This document shows positions 1 through 64,000 of a stretch of DNA of 64,000 bases, piece after piece. The notes under the pieces were generated by a model. That model searched no databases. It saw only the letters and a list, made by a program, of their open reading frames with translations, and had not been told where the DNA came from. The stretch lies in the NCBI GenBank assembly GCA_018857735.1, contig JABMCL010000480.1, positions 317,501 through 381,500 of the forward strand, in the 5' to 3' direction. Origin of the DNA: Alviniconcha marisindica (Eukaryota; Mollusca; Gastropoda; Provannidae). Numbering within the stretch: the stretch's first letter is position 1; each line of letters starts with the position of its first letter. The translations under genes were made by a program, and so were the position numbers.

Positions 1-890
1 TGTGTTCCCCCCCCCCCCCCCAGGCACATCATTGTTGTTGTTTTTTTACTGATGTAGCATGCATCTGTCCAATAACAGTACATTCGCTCATTGATTCAGC
101 CTCTTGCATAGCTCTGTCCCAGTCATATCCACCGCACCCGAGGGTACTGGATAATGACCAGCGCACATGGTTTCAATAGAATACAAAACTTTCATGCATA
201 CACATCAACAGAAGGTTAGAACAAAGGAGAAGAGAGAGGTAAGGGGTCAAGTTGACAATAACTAGCCTCAAGCATCGACAAATCGCAAAGACACGTCTAA
301 GAAGATCTTGCCTTTATGGTTGACATCCGAGGACAATGAACCCCTGTGACAATACATAGCCTATACTTCTGGTTGATTGGGCGGTAAGTGTCACCTAACT
401 GAATCGTCATGCAGTCTTCTTTGCCTGGCGCAGCAGCCGGTTCACCTCAAAGCCTTCAACGTCAGACTCAGCGTGGATAAACTGCGGAGGGACGCAGTGC
501 TAGTGGCTGTCTAATTCTCGGTCTCTGGATAGGTAACCTGGTGTTTTACGCCCAGTCAACCATCACGGTTATATCAGGGCGCAAACTCCAAGCACTGGTT
601 TACGACAGCCTTTCTTCCTTGGAGAAAGGTGCTGGAAAGCGATGCTCGGAGTGTGATCAGGGCGATCAGTCTCTGGAATGTGATCGACTCTCACTCGGTC
701 TGGCTCTGTGACTCGACTGTCAGACAGAAGGGGGCCGGGGTCACAGTAGCCTAGGTGGTGTTTTGCGTATTCAGAGTATAAAAAACAACAACACCTGCGT
801 CAGTGAATACCGGCCGCGGAAGTGACTCGGCTGCAGGTGGGATCTCAGTCCTTCGGATGATTGCTAGTCTATTATGATTAAATTAGTGGT
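1..890. other. No gene recognised; weak TATA-like site near 777
   Basis: This stretch is outside the dynein gene. It is less repetitive than its surroundings and moderately GC-rich from about 400 to 850. TATAAAAA lies at 777-784 on the plus strand. A GTTTTACGCCCAGTCAACC repeat tail lies at about 542-563. No convincing coding exon was found. Confidence 0.4.
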
Positions 891-897
891 TGCGAGG

Positions 898-950
898 GTG
901 AGTGAGTGAGTGAGTGGGTGTGAGTATGTGTGTGTGTGTGTGTGTGTGAT
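898..950. repeat. (GAGT)n/(GT)n microsatellite
   Basis: A GAGTGAGTG run passes into (GT)n. Open frames here are repeat artefacts. Confidence 0.9.
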
Positions 951-1423
951 GGGACAGGGAGGGCAGGGGAAGGAGGGAGTGGAGGGGGGGGGGCAGGAGG
1001 AGGAAGTGTGAGATGGGACAAGGAGGACAAGGGATGGAGGGAGTGTGAATCATTAAGGGCCTCAAGAATGGCAACTGAAGGGGGGGGTCGAGAAAATGTT
1101 GATTCTAATCGATTATTGATGCGATGTAGCTATTGTTTCTCCTATCCTGTCTACGGACAAATATCTCACGACACAAATTTCTGTATTCTGCATGCAACGG
1201 TGGGACGTTTTCTCACTGTGGAACCCTGGTGCCAAGGTCGCTCGGTGAGGGCCTTGTAGGGGTGGCTGTGTGGAGAAGTGGAAAGGCCAAAAAGCGAGGG
1301 AGCACTTATCGGCTTCTGAAGCTGGTACTGCTGCTGCCACAGCAACAACAATTTCCAGCTTCACCTTCCTTAATTCACTTATGCGCACGCCTCTCTGCTC
1401 ATGCGAAGGCCTATTGTGCGTTG

Positions 1424-1425
1424 TG

Positions 1426-1456
<31 letters not shown>

Positions 1457-1467
1457 TGTGTGTGTGT

Positions 1468-1506
<39 letters not shown>

Positions 1507-1531
1507 AGAGAGTGAGAGAGTGTGGTGTGTG

Positions 1532-1608
<77 letters not shown>

Positions 1609-1626
1609 AGAGAGTGAGAAGAGCGA

Positions 1627-1665
<39 letters not shown>

Positions 1666-1765
1666 CGCGTGCGCGTGACAGTGGGTGTCAGGGTCAGTGG
1701 GTGCCAGTGAGAGAGTGTGTGAGAAGAGTGAGTGAGTGTGTGTGTGTGTGCGTGTGTGTGTGTGT

Positions 1766-1843
<78 letters not shown>

Positions 1844-1844
1844 C

Positions 1845-1893
<49 letters not shown>

Positions 1894-1945
1894 GAAAAGA
1901 GTGAGTGAGTGAGCGTGTGTGTGTGTGTGCCAGTGTGCGTGCATG
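1424..1945. repeat. Compound microsatellite (TG)n/(GA)n/(CAGA)n
   Basis: About 520 bases of alternating (TG)n, (GA)n, (GC)n and (CAGA)n blocks; it is likely prone to assembly error. Open frames on both strands (Cys/Val, Arg/Glu, Thr/His and Ser/Leu runs) are artefacts of the repeat. Confidence 0.95.
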
Positions 1946-2762
1946 CATGTATATGTGTGACCACTGTAATATCAACACGTCAATACTGCTCTGCAACAAG
2001 TAGTCTAGCGGTTTAATGTTTGTTTAGTTTAGGAACTAAATTAAGCAGTTTGTAACTTGAAATGATAGTTTAACTTCTACCATCCCATTTTGTTTATTTC
2101 ATGTACTAAGCAAGAGCATCACCGTTTTGTGACATGCGCAATGTGTTTGCTCAGGAAATGAACCGATCGAACTGACCGATTTTACGCCTTCCAGATTCAC
2201 GTAATAAACAAAGTATTTCCTAATTCCCAAATTAAGCAAGCTCGTCAATTAAGCGTATCACAGAGATGTAGAACTTTGCACCGGTTACCCCCATATCAAG
2301 TCTGAAAGATCTCGCTTACACAGTGTTTGAGAAAATGCCAGCACTAATTCTGTTTTGTTTCTGCTATGGCCAAACAAAGCGACTCTGACAACTGAGCCCA
2401 TATAAAGCACTTACCTTTACTAAGTTTAAGTAATAATAATATTAGGTCATTCTTATAAAGTGCTATTCTCTAACACAAGTTAAACTCACTGCACTGTACA
2501 AACAAACTTGACAAAAACCGTAGGTTAAACTCACTGCGTTGTACAAACAGCTTGAAAAAACACACATTTATATACAACCATTCACGCCATGTATACACAC
2601 CGACATACACACAATCCATTGTCACAGGAATGCATGGTCTAGCTGCCTATAAGGCCTGTGGAAAGGCCTGTCCAAAGAAGATAGTCCTGAGCTGGGACTT
2701 TATACAAAGAATTAAAAAGGTACACACAAAAATAAAGATGCAAAATAAGAAACAAGTAGACT

Positions 2763-2862
2763 GGAAGAAGAAGGAGAAGAAGAAGGAGGAGGAGGAGGAG
2801 CAGGAGGAGGAGAAGAAGAAGAGTAAGTAAGTTGGTGTTTTACGCCCAGTCAACCAGTGCAA

Positions 2863-2905
<43 letters not shown>

Positions 2906-2950
2906 GAGGAGGAGGAGGAGAAAGAGAAGGAGAAGAAAGAAGAAGAACAC
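2763..2950. repeat. Purine (GAA/GGA)n tract interrupted by a repeat tail
   Basis: A long purine-only strand of GAAGAA and GGAGGA units is interrupted at about 2823-2862 by AGTAAGTAAG plus TTGGTGTTTTACGCCC, the tail of a dispersed element seen elsewhere in the window. Confidence 0.85.
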
Positions 2951-3032
2951 TAAACCAAAAAACTAAACAAAAACGGCCTAGAACCAAGACCCTGCAATCT
3001 AGAACGTGGTTGGGGTACTCACGAGCTGAGCT

Positions 3033-3109
3033 GATTATATACCCTACACTATATATATGATTATATACCCTACACTATATATATGATTATATACCCTACA
3101 CTATATACC
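3033..3109. repeat. 26-base tandem repeat, three copies
   Basis: The unit begins GATTATATACCCTACACT; starts are at 3033, 3059 and 3085. Confidence 0.95.
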
Positions 3110-3483
3110 TATCAAAGCCACCATTCAGTCACTGGATATTGCCACAATCTTCCTGTTCCACGCAACACGCTGCAATTAGGCTGTAACCTGCAGACATGGG
3201 ATCGGACAACGCCTGTAATAACAAGGAATTACTTGATGTGGTGTCACGTCACCGCTGTCCTGTAATTGCTCTGTACTGCCGCCCACAGCCGTGTTGTTGT
3301 TGGAAAGGTAGGGCGCTGTACACATTCCCAGTTGTCCAGTCACCGACAAACATATCCATCAATCAACAATTGAAAGATCTTTTTCTTTAAAGGTGGCTTT
3401 ACAGCCACAGAAACCACCAAGCTTATTAGGGACAGGGAGCCCAGATGGCCACCTCAACTTTCACACAGCTCCCGAGGTCTGAT

Positions 3484-3790
3484 TGAAAGACCCAACATCA
3501 ACCAACTGATCTACCAACCAACAGATCCATCAATCCGCAACCCAGAGATCAAATGAATCATCAGCCGACAGATCAAACGAATCATCAACCCACCGACCAA
3601 CCAATCATCAACCAACAGACCAACCAATCATCAACCAACAACCAATCATCAACCAACAGACAACCAATCATCAACCAAAAACCAATCATCAACCAACAGA
3701 CCAACCAATCATCAACCAACAGACAACCAATCATCAACCAACAGACCAACCAATCATCAATCAACAGATTCAAACAAGTTGTCAGCTAAC
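3484..3790. repeat. CAACCAATCAT-type short tandem array
   Basis: Irregular units of CAACCAATCATCAACCAACAGAC. It gives a 78-codon open frame on plus that is plainly repeat-derived. Confidence 0.95.
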
Positions 3791-3861
3791 AGATTAAATT
3801 AGTTATGAACTAACAAAACAAATAGTTTATAAACCAGCCATCTACTGACTTACTCTCTCAC

Positions 3862-3882
3862 AAACACACAGACACACAGACA

Positions 3883-3922
<40 letters not shown>

Positions 3923-3986
3923 CATGCACACGCACACATACACACACACTAACATGCACACGCACACACACACACACACACACACA
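3862..3986. repeat. (CA)n microsatellite
   Basis: (CA)n broken by CATACA and TAACATGCACACG interruptions. Confidence 0.95.
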
Positions 3987-4825
3987 GCACAGTTCTGGAA
4001 CTTTATTTGCAAACTGCACAAAGTGTGTATATACTTGTAAATGATGCTAGGTAAAGTCTCTTCAGATTATCTGGACGGACGCTCAGGGAGGGATATGAAA
4101 CAACAAATGATGTCAAAATTTAACACAGTGCTTTGTCAAAATATAATCAGAATATCACAGCACAATTAAACAAGAATGCATAAATAATGCTCTATCCCTT
4201 TTCACCTAAAATGCAAAAATCCCAAATACCCACTTCAACACTGATACAAACATGTATTAGTCAGCATATAAACAAATTGTCTTAAAAATGTAATTATTTC
4301 AGCAGAATTTACTGGAGGTGTTTAAACTACACACCAGCAACAAACTTCAGGCTTAGGTTTGTCATTTCTGGTGAGCGTTGGATTCATTTTCAGGGGTATT
4401 GATGGACTAATGTTTGCTCAGCTCGATGCATTTGCATATAATGACATAACTGGGACTAATAAACTTCATCAACCAGCTATTTCAGCATACGAGAAAATAA
4501 CTGATACTAATAAACTGGTGTTTGGGCGACCAGCCAAGTTTGCATATATATATATTAAAGAAGTAGCGAAAAGAGCAATAAACTCAGGTTTTTCATTCGC
4601 TCCCACCACTGCTAGCTTACAAGAAGCAAAAACATGCCTATCACGCTCAGGAGGTAACAACATATCTATCACAAAAAATGGGGAAGCATTCATATACTTC
4701 ATACACAGCATTAGAAACATGAACAAGACGGCAAACATACACCTGAATAAGATATTTTCAGGACAAGGAGTGAACCCGCAGCCAGCATTTTCTGAACAGA
4801 AAATTCCAGCAGAGTGACTGCAAGT

Positions 4826-5170
4826 ACCTGCACTTCAAGAGTCTGTCTGTAACAAGGATTCTATCTTCAAGTTCATCCACCGCAAATTCCTGCACTAACA
4901 AGGATTCTATCTTCAAGTTCATCAACCACAAATTCCTGCACTCCAGAGTCTGTATGCAACAAGGATTCTATCTTCAAGTTCATCAACCACAAATTCCTGC
5001 ACTCCAGAGTCTGTATGCAATAAGGATGCTATCTTCAAGTTCATCAACCACAAACTCCTGCACTTCAGAGTCTGTATGCAATAAGGATTCTATCTTCAAG
5101 TTCATCAACCACACATTCCTGCACTTCAGAGTCTGTATGTACTAAGGATTCTATCTTCAAGTTCATCACC
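4826..5170. repeat. 61-base tandem array, about six copies
   Basis: AAGGATTCTATCTTCAAGTT recurs at about 4854, 4900, 4961, 5022, 5083 and 5144. The first interval is shorter. Confidence 0.95.
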
Positions 5171-6289
5171 ACCATCATCTCCAACCCGAGGCCTGACACA
5201 TCCTGCACAGCGTTCCCTTCAGTTAATCAGTCACATGGTCTGCTTACACCCACAGTCATGCGCAGCAGCAAACGCCAGCTCTCCCCAAGTAAGGCCAGCG
5301 TACTGACCTAGGTGCACTTGCATCCAGTGAAAGCTACATGTAAATACTTTCTTTCTTGGAGACGATTCCAAAGGCATGAGACAATAATACATTACTTTGA
5401 ATACAAACAAACAAGTCAGCCCTTTTTGTTTTGTTTTGATCCATTAGAAAAAACAGGGCTGCATTAAAAGCACTGACAGTTCAAGGAAGAAAAATCACGG
5501 ACACAGTATAAAACTCCAAATTGTGCAAGGAAGTCAATAAAAAGGTGCATGATCTTGTAACTTAAACACATCAGTAAACACACACAAAAGGTCATCAGAC
5601 ACTGTGCATTGTAGCATGCATATATTCCCTGGCTGAAATTAAAAGTTTTGACAAAGAAACCAAATTCCGACACAGGTAAAGGGGGGGGGGGGGGGGGGGG
5701 AACTAGAAATAAATTGCAATGGTATGGGTTTATCTTTAAAAAATAAGATTTTAAACATCCACTGCCCCTTTTGGCTCAGCAATCTAAAGCATTCATGATA
5801 TGTAAGCTGGTACCAAAACAGACGGAGGTCAATGCACAGAAAGACAAATACAAAAAATACATGCACAGAGAAACAAATCTAAAACTTGTGAAACTGATAT
5901 GCTTGCCAATCTGATTACACCACTGGACCATTAATGCAACAATCAGAACCAGAATGTTCATTCTTGCTTTCCGTAAGAATCATATTAAGTATGCATTCAG
6001 TTAAAACAGAGCTGAGTGCGCAAGTCTCATTTGTCTTTCCCATATTTCTGGTGTATTAATTAGCCATAACTGTAAAGAATATCCAGTTTTGCTTTTAGCA
6101 GTTGCTATTGCAGTTTTTTAAAAACAAACTCTGGTGCCAAAAACAATTTTATCACAAAACATTTGAAATACACTGGATTGAAAAGAAAAGAAAAAGTTAC
6201 TTCATTTTTAAAATAAATGTTGCTCAACCACTCTGAATGGAAATATTAATCAACCAGCGTTTGGTAATGTACAACTCTAACAAAATCAA
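5171..6289. other. Intergenic, nothing recognised
   Basis: AT-rich sequence with a poly-G run at about 5681-5700. Short open frames show no family resemblance. Confidence 0.5.
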
Positions 6290-6545
6290 GTTTGTTGTAA
6301 AGGGCATTTATCCAAAATGAAAGTGTGTTTATGGGACAAGTTGTGAAAAGTGTTTAACCAAAATGAAAATGTGTTTATGCAACAAGTTGCAGTGTTTAAC
6401 CAAAATGAAAGTGTGTTTATGGGACAAGTTGCAAACAGTGTTTAACCAAAATGAAACTATGTTTATAGGACAAATTGCAAACGGTGATTTAAAAAAATGA
6501 AACTGGGTTTATGGGGCAAGCTGCAAACAAGGTTTAACCAATAAA
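6290..6545. repeat. About 46-base tandem array, five copies
   Basis: The unit contains ACCAAAATGAAAGTGTGTTT followed by ATGGGACAAGTTGCAAACAG, diverging toward the right. Confidence 0.9.
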
Positions 6546-7344
6546 CTGAAAAAGTTCAAAGCAGAGGTGGATAGATATGCATATTTAAAAGAATAGCCAC
6601 ACCAACATTCACATCTATATATACGTACAGCAAAACTATGGTTAACATATCAATTTTCGATTATCACAGTCTCAGTATACCTGTCTCAAAACATAACCAC
6701 AACATCCACTGGCTGATTCTGAGCTGAGTGTCTCAAAATCATCACCACAACACAGGGAGCGGGGTGGCGGGGGAAGGGTCGAAGTGGTAAAGTGGGGAGG
6801 GGTTGCAAGAAGGCAAGATGAAAATGCAGTCCACTGGAAAATAGTTTGGGGTGGGTGGGGATGGGGGGTGCGGGGGGGGGGGGGGGGGGGGGGGGGTGGA
6901 GAGAGCGTATATTTCATCTTTAATGCAGCTAGATTATCACAACAAACTAACACTTTCACCTCCAATGGAGCTATATTACCACAACAAACTAACACTGCAC
7001 AACAACAGGAATGTACCAGTTAAAGTGATGAACAGCAGTTGCATGCTGATTAAAAAAAAATTAGATTAAAAAAAGAAAGAAAAGCATGTGTAGATAGATA
7101 TACTTTGGAAAGTGGGGAAATGGAATGTTTCTGCTGATTTGGGCGGGGGGAGGTAGAACATCCAATGCTGAGTCAGTGGGGTTTAACTGAAGCTGAATGC
7201 CAGGGGATCGGTGGCAAGGGAGTGGGAAGTGCTCAGCGCTCAGACACTCATTCTACAGCACACAGAACCATGGCGCCAGTGAGGGGACCCTGAGCTGCTT
7301 GTGTCGCTGGACTCTAAGACCATCCAACCAATGCCACCTATAAA

Positions 7345-7530
7345 GAATGTCCACTTTTTTTGTTGCTTTCTTTATTCAGTGAAGCTTTATTGCTGGTTTG
7401 TTTGCTTTTTGCCTCATCACCAAACATGACAAGTCTGTGAGAATGTCCACTTTCTCTTTTTGATTCAGTGAAGCTTTGTTGATGGCTTGTTCGCTTTTCA
7501 CCTCATCATCAAACCTGTGGCATTTGGATT
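7345..7530. repeat. 96-base direct duplication in the 3' UTR region
   Basis: Two diverged copies start with GAATGTCCAC at 7345 and 7441 and continue through TTCAGTGAAGCTTT. Only the lower-coordinate copy has AATAAA signals on the minus strand; the other copy has single-base differences at those places. Confidence 0.85.
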
Positions 7531-7688
7531 ACACTGACTAAGTGGCATTCAAAATTCTGCGGAACAAAGGATGGACTCTAAAACCTTGATGGACTTTCAG
7601 TTGGATGGTCCACCTATGCATCTACTGTCACACACACATACAGTGTGCCATGCAGAGTGGGCAACACCAAGCTTGCTCGCTTTCTCAA
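7371..7688 (-). other. Probable DNAH7 3' UTR with two AATAAA signals
   Basis: On the minus strand after the stop, AATAAA occurs at 7386-7391 and again at 7371-7376, giving a 3' UTR of about 300-330 bases. Both signals fall inside one copy of a 96-base duplication. The actual cleavage site cannot be seen from sequence alone. Confidence 0.5.
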
Positions 7689-62332
<54,644 letters not shown>

Positions 62333-64000
62333 CTGAGACGCAAGTCACAAGTGTTAGAGAACCAGTCCACTCTCATGCCCTCAGACACAAACGATCAGCA
62401 CTGCAGGAAAGGCAGGCAGACACTATACTCCCCACACTCTGAGACACAAGGCATGCGTGGTACAAAAGCAGTTACCATAAAATACTCCTTCCCCCATCTC
62501 TGACACCCAAATATGCGCTCCTTTCCTGTACATGAAATAGGACAAAGAATCAATTTAACAATGGTGCTGTAAGTATTCATAAATAGGGAGGCTAAAGTTA
62601 GATCATGCAGCTCCCAACCCAACCAAGACTGAAAAGACCACTGCTGGACATATCATACAGCCAGTTTCACTGCCAAAAGTAAACAACAGCTGTCCAAAGC
62701 GCTGCACGGAAGGACCACCATAATAACTGTCACAAAAGTAGGCAGGCCATTCGCCCTTTTATTAATACTTGATGAATTAATCTGTTTCAGTATTAGAGAC
62801 AAACACAACATAAATTCCTGCATGAAAGTAAATCTGCCATCAATGACAATCCAACTCAGTACTGTAAAGATGAGCCTTCCATCTCAAAATCAGTGTCAAA
62901 AAGTCTATATAGGGCCCTGATAATGTTTAACATCCACAGCATCTTTACCTCAAACTGTGTCTTACTCTTGAAGATACCATGCAGCTGCCAAAATGACAAC
63001 AATAACTACACACAGAAACAGCAGCGTGTATGTGTGTGTCTCTCTCCGGACTTACCCTTGAAGATATCATGCAGCTGCCAAAACAACAACAAAAACTACA
63101 CATAAAAACAGCAGTGTGTGTGTGTGTTTGTGTGTGTGTGTTGTGTGTGTTGTGTGTGTGTGTGTGTGTGTGTATGTGTGTGCATTTTATTGTTGTTGCT
63201 TTTTTGCCTGGGTAACACTGTAGCTTGCTGCTGTGCAATCCTAATTAACGTACACATCTGTTGTGCCCAGAACTTTTCCAACTGCCGTGTTTTTTAAAAT
63301 TAAATCTGTTTTCTGTTTTTGGTCTCGTGAGAAGGACTAGAGCCAGAAGCCACCACCCTAACGTGACACAGGAGAGGGAGGAGAATGTTACTGCCCCACG
63401 CCAGAATCACAGTCCTCAAGCAACAAAACAGAGCTCAACATCAGTGGAGGCGCTGAAGACTGTAACCCTGGAAATGCATTCTCCTTCTCCATGGTGCTGT
63501 ATCAGCAGATGCTAGCAACACTGTGCATGCAACAAAATCTGATCAGTGACATTTCTCCGTCCCTTTGAAACCTGCATTCAGGCAAGGTGCACAAGACCAC
63601 TGGAATGTCCTTTCCCCTAACAAAAAATGGTCTACAAAAAACAAAAAACAACAAAAGCTCATCACACAAGGAAAAAGGTAAAGTAGGCATTAATAAACAA
63701 CTATTTGTCATTATCAGAAATTCATCTCATTCCGTTGAAAAAAGGTTCCACTGCAAAGTGAATAGATATATGAACAGCAAGTGAAATCAACACACCAAGA
63801 TAGCTGAATGTGACTCAAGATTATAAGTCAGCATGCCTCAAAAAACAAAACAAAAAAACAAAAAAAGATATAGATACACAGCCTGACTGGTCTTCTGCAA
63901 ACAGTAGAGTAAAAAAAATTATTTTATATTAGTTTGTTGAAATGGCAAGTTGCGCACCATGCAACACTGATCCATGCATCATTCACTCACTGACTACAAA
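62333..64000 (-). other. Intron upstream of w1
   Basis: No exon matching the dynein tail or linker was found here. It holds a direct duplication near 62965-63105 (TTGAAGATATCATGCAGCTG) and a (TG)n run at 63112-63183. The next upstream exon must lie beyond 64000. Confidence 0.7.

Noticed and set aside
1113..1964. Long open frames of Thr/His, Cys/Val, Ser/Leu or Arg/Glu runs (also near 13994-14378, 29914-30299, 34807-35157 and 51312-52286)
   Set aside because: They are translations of (CA)n, (TG)n and (GA)n microsatellites on both strands. In 51312-52307 only the 183 bases of w13 are coding.
4359..4817. 152-codon plus-strand open frame
   Set aside because: No domain, no homologue recognised, no splice or promoter context, and internal repetition of ACTAATAAACTT phrases. 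Most likely chance.

Overview
The window is animal nuclear DNA: one large intron-rich gene set in microsatellites, minisatellites and dispersed repeats. The gene is an axonemal dynein heavy chain on the minus strand, best matched to DNAH7, a single-headed inner-arm dynein of cilia and flagella. The intron-dense structure, abundant (CA)n/(GT)n, a tRNA-derived SINE and repeat tails of the form (TAAG)n-GTTGGTGTTTTACGCCC suggest a marine mollusc, probably a gastropod. That taxonomic call is inference from memory and was not searched.

Layout. Bases 1-7688 lie beyond the 3' end of the gene; they hold only repeats, a probable 3' UTR with two AATAAA signals (minus strand) and a weak TATA-like site near 780. 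From 7689 (stop codon) to 62332 there are 52 coding exons, called w1 to w52 in transcription order, so w1 is at the right. All are bounded by GT-AG, all phases agree across junctions, and together they encode 3058 residues. Residue numbers below count from the first complete codon of w1. Roughly 960 N-terminal residues (tail and start of the linker) must lie beyond 64000, judging from the length of about 4000 residues I recall for vertebrate DNAH7. Bases 62333-64000 are intron.

Protein order: linker (w1-w4), AAA1 with P-loop GPAGTGKT (w5-w8), AAA2 with GEPLGGKT (w9-w14), AAA3 with GPTGTGKS (w17-w21), an EF-hand (w23), AAA4 with GVGGSGRQ (w24-w26), stalk coiled coil 1 (w28-w30), microtubule-binding domain (w31-w32), coiled coil 2 (w33), AAA5 (w34-w37), AAA6 (w38-w44) and the C-terminal domain (w45-w52).

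The most unusual signal lies at exon ends. In at least four introns (after w19, w30, w33 and w48) a tandem array has copied the 3' end of the exon together with its splice donor, leaving rows of decoy donors. After w30 the nearest decoy matches the real donor over the flanking bases, lies exactly 87 bases downstream in transcription, and is joined by open reading frame. Using it would insert 29 residues where stalk coiled coil 1 meets the microtubule-binding domain. Other points of interest are splice sites built directly into (TG)n runs, a repeat family of about 165 bp with five copies (one of which seeded a minisatellite), two elements of about 430 bp with TTAAAGGGGAC inverted ends, a possible 18-base microexon, and a 317-codon plus-strand open frame. 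No second protein-coding gene, rRNA, functional tRNA or CRISPR array was found.
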